The notes under the pieces were generated by a model. It did not search any database. It worked only from the letters and a program-made list of their open reading frames with translations, and was not told the origin of the DNA. DNA of 64,000 nt from Eumeta japonica (taxonomy: Eukaryota > Arthropoda > Insecta > Lepidoptera > Psychidae): NCBI GenBank assembly GCA_005406025.1, contig BGZK01002061.1:18243-82242 (forward strand). The letters are read 5' to 3'. Shown here piece after piece: positions 57,216 to 64,000 of the stretch. Within the stretch, counting starts at the first letter, position 1. Each line of letters starts with the position of its first letter. The position numbers and the translations under genes were made by a program.

Positions 57216-59408
57216 TTTTTTTTCTATGTACAGCTTATTCACTTGTTCCTCGCGAAATCGAGTGCGAATATTCTATTACTCTAATTTTAAATCAAATTCA
57301 AACCCTCATTTGCGAAACTAATCACGAAGGCCGGATGTCTCATTAGTTCCGCTACTACAATATTACATAAGCTATCTGTTTACTTGAAGAGATGAAGTTG
57401 TCGTCAAATATTATCAAAATTTGCATCCGCAAATAGCATGCTAGAATCACCGTTGGTGTCTTAAATATATAGGACAAATAGTTTATTCTTAAAACAACAC
57501 TTTTTATTTAAATTCTCTCGCGTATCACTATTTAATTGCTTAAAACCATAAATACGATCTGATATATTATGAGTATATATAATTAATTAAACTCCCTTTC
57601 CCGTTTTTTAAATACAGACAGTTCCATAGTGAGTTTTTCTTGATAGGTAATATCTTTTGCTAAAAACTCCTATGGCTAAACTTAGTTTGTAATATTCAAT
57701 TTTGAACTCAACGCTGCTTACGATTCCGATATCGACTCTCTTTGAATATATACTTTACAATCCTATGATACTATTATAATTTTCTAGTTTCCGCTTGCGT
57801 GGACAAACAGAAAGTTATGCCAGTAGAAGATTCAACTTGTAAACGTTAATCGTCATATTGGACAGATTTTCTATAGTATACTGTCTGTCTGTCTCACGTT
57901 CAATTAGCAATTATAGTTTTTTAGGGTTCCGGAGTCAACAAATAACCCTGAAAATTTCGCCATGTCCATCCATCTGTTTATATGTTTGTCAGCGACTTAG
58001 CTCAGAAAATCTTAGTATTAGAAAACTGAAATCTGATCTAAGTATATATACATACTTATACACATTAATCACGCCGGTAGTATAAAATCTTGAAATATTT
58101 TTTTTTCGGATCTGCCTTACATGTGAAATGGGGATGAATTGGTTTTTTTCAGATTTTTGGATACCTCATTCAAAAACATTACGGGTCTATGAAAAACTAT
58201 TTTCCGATTCAGGGATCCGTTTGCGAAATATGAAACTTCAAACCGTCAATTTGACCGATCAGTTTCTAAGCCTCTTAAATTTTCCTCTTCCTTCCTAAAA
58301 GACTCTTAAATTCTGCTAATTCACCGGAACGTGAACGTGAGTAACTATATTAAAGGTCGAAATACTGGCTTTCCATGTGCTCCGTACAAAAGTAAAGGAA
58401 ATGCCTAACCAATTTTGTTCGCTGTGGTTTAATCCACATGCAAAGTAGCTAAATTAATTATCAAGTTATAATTACTCGACAATGTGCAACAAATTACCTT
58501 TTATAACAATTAAAAAAAATTGCATTCAAAAACCTATTTAAATAATCTTTTAAATATACTTTAAAAACAACTAATTAATTATTTTTGGAATCGGTTCTAG
58601 CTAAAGCAAGGCAAAAGAACATATAATATATAAACAATAATATGAAATGTTAAATATTGAGTCAAAAAGGAGATGTCCTTTTAAATAGTTACAACTGTGT
58701 TTGATTTATGTTCAGCTGAAACCGACTAAAATAACAACAAAAATCTGTTTAAACAATAATTTATAATAAATAGATTTTTAAACGCGATTTTTTTTATAAT
58801 TTTTACGAAACTTATTTTTAATGTGTAGGTATCCAGCGATATTTTTTACTCCATATACCGACTTCGATTGATCTTCTTTTATTGAATAGAAGGTAAGATG
58901 AAAAGAAGATAGGTGGCTTCCTATAAATTTAGTTAATTTGTTATGATGAAAGTTAATTTAGTTAATTTACCATTAGAAAGAATCAAATTCTTCAATTTCC
59001 ATAAGCATGTGCAAGCAATTTAATTGGCAAATGGATGAATAGTTTCATACCAGGACAATAGATTTTGATAATTCTTCTTGTGTTCAAAAGGCGGTTTATC
59101 AGCAACAGGCTTATATATTTTTGGCCAGTATCTGATGATGGAGTATATGAAAAAATAACAGGACTCTTCTATTCTTATATGCACACAAATGATGATAAGT
59201 TAAATCTTTTAAGGTATAGGGTATAAGTTATTTGTGTTATATTTATGGTGAAGTAAACGATGATCAATGGAATTTTTCAATGACTTGCCGTAAAAATGTG
59301 TCCTATGATAAGATTTACAATTGAATGTAATCAAATTCTAATGCGTTTATGTTCATTGTGACATGAATCAATAAACATGAAATGAAATTATTTAGTTAAT
59401 ATCAACAT
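57216..59408. other. Intergenic, no gene recognised
   Basis: AT-rich. A fragment with ctgtctgtctgtctcacg and gggttccggagtcaac (57880-58080) looks like part of a dispersed insect repeat. The frame at 57858-58085 is an artefact of it. Confidence 0.45.
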
Positions 59409-59549
59409 AGGCGTACCCAAGGGGAGGGCAGGAGAGGGTAGCTACCCCTCCTGAAAATTCTATGTTTTACAATATATTACGCCCCGAACACACGATCTTA
59501 CCTAAAAAAAATCTGACTTGCCCCCCTAGGCTAGAAGCTGGGTACGCCT
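59409..59549. mobile_element. Short MITE with perfect 11-bp ends
   Basis: aggcgtaccca at the left and tgggtacgcct at the right are exact inverted repeats enclosing 119 bp that is unusually rich in C and G runs (ggggagggcaggagaggg, gcccccctaggc). No clear target duplication. It is intergenic. Confidence 0.7.
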
Positions 59550-60237
59550 TCTCAGAAACATAGGGCGTGTTAAGATATTTTTAACCAACTTCAGAAAGTA
59601 AGAGGTTCTATATTCAAACGTATGCATTTTTTTTGAATATAGGTTCATCAAATTTGCAGAAACGGCTTATCCAATTGAGATCACATAAACTGTAATAAGA
59701 TAAATTTTTACGTGACCCCACATTATTGTCCTCAAATCTATAAAGATTATTGATTAGTTTCTTAGTTAGGAACAAGTAAAGCAACTTACATTAGTACTTA
59801 ATTTATTATCCGCAGTTAATCATTCCAAGGTCTTTACATTCTTAGATGGAGTGCAACTACCAAATTATTCTTATACAAATTAAACATGTTATTCTTATTC
59901 TTCATAATGTAAAAGTTTTACCATTCATCATATCACATTTTCATTCGATTTCACATTAGATGAATGCACCGTTTTTCTACTGTTAGTATTAAAGACTTTG
60001 CAATGTATTCTTGCTAAGATTGTCGGGTTGTAATTATATACATAAATGAATGAAAATATGTAGGTAGTAGGTGAATGAAAATAACTAATTTTAATCTTGC
60101 TTATGCTATGTTTTACTAATAACCACTAAAAAGTAGTTTCTGGCGCCAAATCGTAATATTATCCCCTAATTCCTAACCGTTAAATAGTGCTGTGGCTTCC
60201 AGCATCAACCACATTTGCGGATTTATATTTTTTATGA

Positions 60238-60342
60238 GTGTAGGCCACTTTATTTCCGCCGCCCCATGTACCTTTCTAAAATAATAATTTTCCGAAATCT
60301 GCCGTCCCTAGGACGCTGCCGCCCCTAGGCCGCGGCCTACAC
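60238..60342. mobile_element. Short inverted-repeat element, 105 bp
   Basis: gtgtaggcc and ggcctacac are exact 9-bp inverted ends around a GC-rich core (cgccgccccat, tgccgcccctagg). The flanking acggcctattgacaaatcc resembles sequence often attached to such elements in insects (from memory). Confidence 0.55.
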
Positions 60343-61132
60343 GGCCTATTGACAAATCCAGAACTCATCAGCCAGCAGCATGAGATGATAATTATCAAAC
60401 GAAACAACTCAAAATACTAGAACAAAAGAGTTCAAAAAGCACTATGCATGCTTATAATATTTGACTTTATTCCATCATCAATTCCTGAATTGGTGAAGGG
60501 GTCCGCCTCTTTCAAACACTAAATAATTTTGAAATTGGTCCACAATTGTAGTACCACAGACGTAGTTGTCGCTAAACATGCATATAAAAAAATAGATACA
60601 GTCGTAATATGAAAAAGAGAAAATCTCGGAAACAAAAACATTTTTTTGAATTTGCCGCCAGATGACAAGTTCACGTGTCTAAGGTCACGTGGCTTAAAAT
60701 TTTTCAGATTACTTGACAAATATACAACCTAGTATTCCATTTCAAAATAAAGTCATTTAACCGATCTGACGTGGATAAAAATAATATTAGCGTCAAATAA
60801 ACATGTTCAAGTAACAACGTGTCTAAAACATTTGGAACAATACTCATGGAAACGTATTTTTTTACGATGTTGGTTTTATTAATGTTATCAAAATAGGTGG
60901 TTATTGATATGAACCCTAATATTAGTGAAAGGTTAGCTAGTTAATTCATTTTAGAAATGTGTATTTATGAAAGATATAGTACAAATGTATCTAACACCAA
61001 CTAAAATTAAAATTGGTTAAAAATTACGAAGAATAAATAGTTCTTACTAATCTTCGCACAAATATTATAATTGTTATGTAACTGTAATACAGTTGTTAGT
61101 CGTTTTCATTAGTACATAAGGTTAACGACACA
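60343..61132 (+). promoter_or_regulatory. DPH6 upstream region
   Basis: It contains no coding segment. The ATG at 61133 is preceded by taacgacaca. The 5' untranslated region and promoter must lie here, but no core promoter motif can be assigned with confidence. Confidence 0.4.
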
Positions 61133-61802
61133 ATGAGGACCGTGGCTCTCATCAGCGGGGGCAAGGATAGCTGTTATAATATGATGCAGTGCATTAGCGC
61201 CGGTCATACTATAGTAGCCCTCGCAAATTTGAAACCAGTAGATAAGGGTATGATTTACGATTTAATAATGAATTCTTATTATCACTTAGTAATTCGTGTC
61301 TTCACGAATTGTATATTACCTTATTTCCTCTTCCGAGATTTATGTATACTAATAATTATTAGTTATAATTGGATGTTAATATTTTGAGTGTGCCGTGTAT
61401 AACATATTCAAACTAATTTTACTTAGATTATTTATTGGAACTTATGACTGTTTTATTATATATATAATAAAAAAATACCAATAGTATTATTTTTTTACAG
61501 TACCACTGTATAATAAAAAATACTGTTGTTCTATACCAAAATTACATATTTTGACCGATTAGTTAGTCAGATCTTTAACTCTTAAAACTTGTAATTTTAA
61601 TGGAACATTATTTTTAGATGAACTAGATAGTTATATGTATCAAACAGTGGGCCACCATGGAATTGAATTGTATGCTGAAGCTATGGGATTACCTCTTTAT
61701 CGTGAAATAACCAGAGGGCGAGCAATAGATCAAAGTAAAAATTACAAACCAACTGAGGATGATGAAGTTGAAGATCTTTACAAGTTACTCTCTAAAGTGA
61801 AA
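61133..61802 (+). CDS. DPH6: DPH6 (diphthine-ammonia ligase), first two exons, partial
   Basis: Exons 61133-61247 and 61618-61802; the split codon G|AT gives Asp. The protein begins MRTVALISGGKDSCYNMMQC, with the PP-loop SGGKDS that binds ATP in N-type ATP pyrophosphatases, followed by AGHTIVALANLKP. Exon 2 carries DELDSYMYQTVGHHGIELYA, LPLYREITRGR and DEVEDLYKLLSKVK, which match the known family. The enzyme amidates diphthine on elongation factor 2 as the last step of diphthamide synthesis, in the cytosol. The donor AAA|GTTAGT ends exon 2 in phase 0. I found no third exon before the right edge, so over half of the usual roughly 260 residues lie outside. Confidence 0.95.
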
Positions 61803-64000
61803 GTTAGTAATCTTTATTTTTATACACTTAAAAGTTGATTGCTTCATTACCAAGTAGTAATATTCAACAGTCATAATTAATACACTATGTTCTGAGGTGG
61901 AAAATAAATTAAATATTTTTAATTAATTATACACTTTACACAATGTATTAGTAATACATTATGAAATAAAGTTCTAATGTATTAAATTCTATGTTTTTTA
62001 TATGCTTATTTGAATTAAGGTTCATATAAAATTGTAATATGGTTGATTTATTCCTTTCACAGCGATTTTAACTTATTGCTTGAATTATTTGTGATTAAAA
62101 ACAACACTGATGAAATTTTAAAATATCTATTACAACAGTATGACTTTCTTACATTCTAACATTTAGTTAACCCCTGGTTGAGCTGGATAGCAGTCTAGCT
62201 AATGATGTAAATAATGAGATTGACTTAAAATTACTGTTTTGTAATATTTGCTGTCGAAGTTTTAGAAGTCGTCAACTCTGAAGCCCATGAGTTTCTTCAT
62301 GAGTTCAGGAGACGAGTTTTCAATTAATGTATAAAAAAATATTTTTTACAATAAGCCTAATTGACAGAACATCACATAGAGATAGAGAATTATATATTAA
62401 TAAACTAATAAAATGTAATAAAAAATTGCTTAAACCAAATTAAAACATATGGTAGAAAATGATTTAGATAACATTTTAACAATGTTGTTTTACTGCAATT
62501 AACTTGATAGATATGACTTGTGGTTATATACATATTTAGTAAATAACAAAATTTGCAAAAACTACTAAACTAACAGTGTTTTTTGTACTATGATACAACT
62601 GGCTGTTATGTATATCCTTTGCAAACACCAAAATTTTGCAATAATTACTAAATTAAGTGTATTATACAGGTGATTATGTATGTCCTTTGCAAAAACCAAA
62701 CATTTTTTTTGTACTGTTTTGCAAGTTTCTTTTTAATATTCTCAGAAAATAATTTATATTATTGTCAATTATTGGAGAATGGTATTTGATCATAATATTT
62801 TATATTATGTATATATATATATAATATATATTACATACTATACTATATAATACATAATATTGTGTATTAAAAGAAATTGCTACATTTTTTTTTAATTCAA
62901 TAACAAGATGTGCATCTCATTACTGAATTGGAGGAACAATTACAATAAGTAAAGAGCCCAAAGCTTTATACATATTGTCATAAGCACAAGTGTTAAAATC
63001 AAATTTGCATTCAATAACGTCATTTTAATGAGCAATACCATTCAAAAATATAAATGTAACTATTTTTAGTTATAATTTTTATATTTTAGGTATGTTTGTG
63101 TAGACATTTTTTAAACTGTGTTTTGATAATATTCACAGCTACAATTTTAAGTAGATTATCATGATTATTTTTTTTTTGATACATATTATTTCAAAATGCT
63201 TAAGTATTATTACATAATTTTTTTTTGCATTTCTTAATTTTTATTATGTTCTTATTTCATTTTATTAAAATTGATGTTTTTGTATAAAGAACAAAATGAT
63301 AATAAATGCAATTTAGTGTCAGTTTAAGTCCTGACCATGGGAGAATTCACCCATGAGTGTTTAACTTAAACCATTTACTATGACAAAAACGCAGCTCAAG
63401 GGGTGGTCATTACTTCAGTGACCTCCTAGATCTGCCCATGGTCCAAGCTCTTTTATCCGTAATAAAATATTGTGGAAGGGTATATCTCAGAAATGGGATG
63501 ACACTAAAACAAATATTTTACAAGGAAACAAAATTATAGTTTCTTTGTTCCTACCTTTTTATTTGACACCCCCACTTCGTAAACCTCTTATTTTTATTTA
63601 GGATTTTACACTTATTTCCTCGAAGGATAGGCCGAGGCCACAGATCTACACGGTTAGTTTAGTTTTGGTATCGGTTTTTCACGAAGAAGGTTTTAAACAA
63701 TCTATTTTAGCTTTTGTCTCTAATTTCCTGCCATATCTGTACTGTTTAACTGAATTACTCCACCACTCTTGGTGCCGTATTTATTGGTTTTTACTTTTCA
63801 AATGCATTTTTTTAAGTTAGAATATTCCAGAATGCAATAAATCTTAACTTTTTTTGTTACATTTAACATTGTTTATGCCTTGTTTTTTTAATTTTTATTA
63901 GTAAATAACGACTTGTTTATATTTAAAGAATATTCCACGTATCGAGGAATATATACTTATGTATGTATATGAACTTTTAATTCTGTCTTAGTATCAAAGA
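61803..64000 (+). other. DPH6 intron 2 (partial)
   Basis: No coding segment was recognised. It holds a short tandem duplication (about 68 nt apart, 62604-62700, core TCCTTTGCAAA), an AT-only palindromic stretch (62800-62870), and a more GC-rich patch (63310-63660) containing CCATGG-type palindromes that looks like an old repeat but was not identified. Confidence 0.6.

Noticed and set aside
1..64000. CRISPR array, bacterial operons, riboswitches or tRNA genes
   Set aside because: The window has introns and eukaryotic repeats. I saw no spacer array and no cloverleaf with A and B boxes.

Overview
The window is animal nuclear DNA, most likely from a moth or butterfly. It is AT-rich, with exons of 70-240 bp separated by introns of 73 bp to about 11 kb and by many decayed transposable elements. 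The protein families point to an insect. The lepidopteran assignment rests on the style of the repeats (type-1 LINE tails, piggyBac with TTAA ends, several short inverted-repeat elements) and is inference. Start codons were chosen from splice phase and family similarity. Many long open frames here begin only at TTG or GTG, or run antisense to exons.

Three real genes are present. (1) 79-14695, minus strand: the N-terminal half of CFAP61, a radial-spoke/CSC protein of motile axonemes. Thirteen phase-compatible exons were placed. The gene runs off the left edge, and its first exon was not found. (2) 30214-51752, minus strand: a complete CoREST (Rcor) corepressor, modelled as eleven exons and about 523 residues: ELM2, SANT1, a C4 GATA-like zinc finger, a linker helix, SANT2 and an acidic/Pro tail. 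(3) 61133-61802, plus strand: the first two exons of DPH6 (diphthine-ammonia ligase), continuing past the right edge. These look like independent genes rather than a functional cluster.

The rest is intron or intergenic DNA shaped by mobile elements. The main ones are: an internally deleted piggyBac with intact TTAA ends (47255-48620); a dead Tc1/mariner-type element with matching inverted ends (25579-27697); two reverse-transcriptase relics (15.6-17.2 kb); four 3'-end copies of one LINE family (10.6, 21.8, 32.4 and 33.0 kb); a pogo-like 5' end (43.1 kb); several short non-autonomous elements with inverted ends; and a roughly 870-bp minisatellite built on CCTAA-like units (55.4-56.2 kb).

The most unusual object is a 3.5-kb triple nested inverted repeat in a CoREST intron (about 33.76-37.29 kb). 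It encloses a remnant coding for a DWGW motif plus a cysteine-rich CXC-like domain that I cannot assign to a named transposon family.
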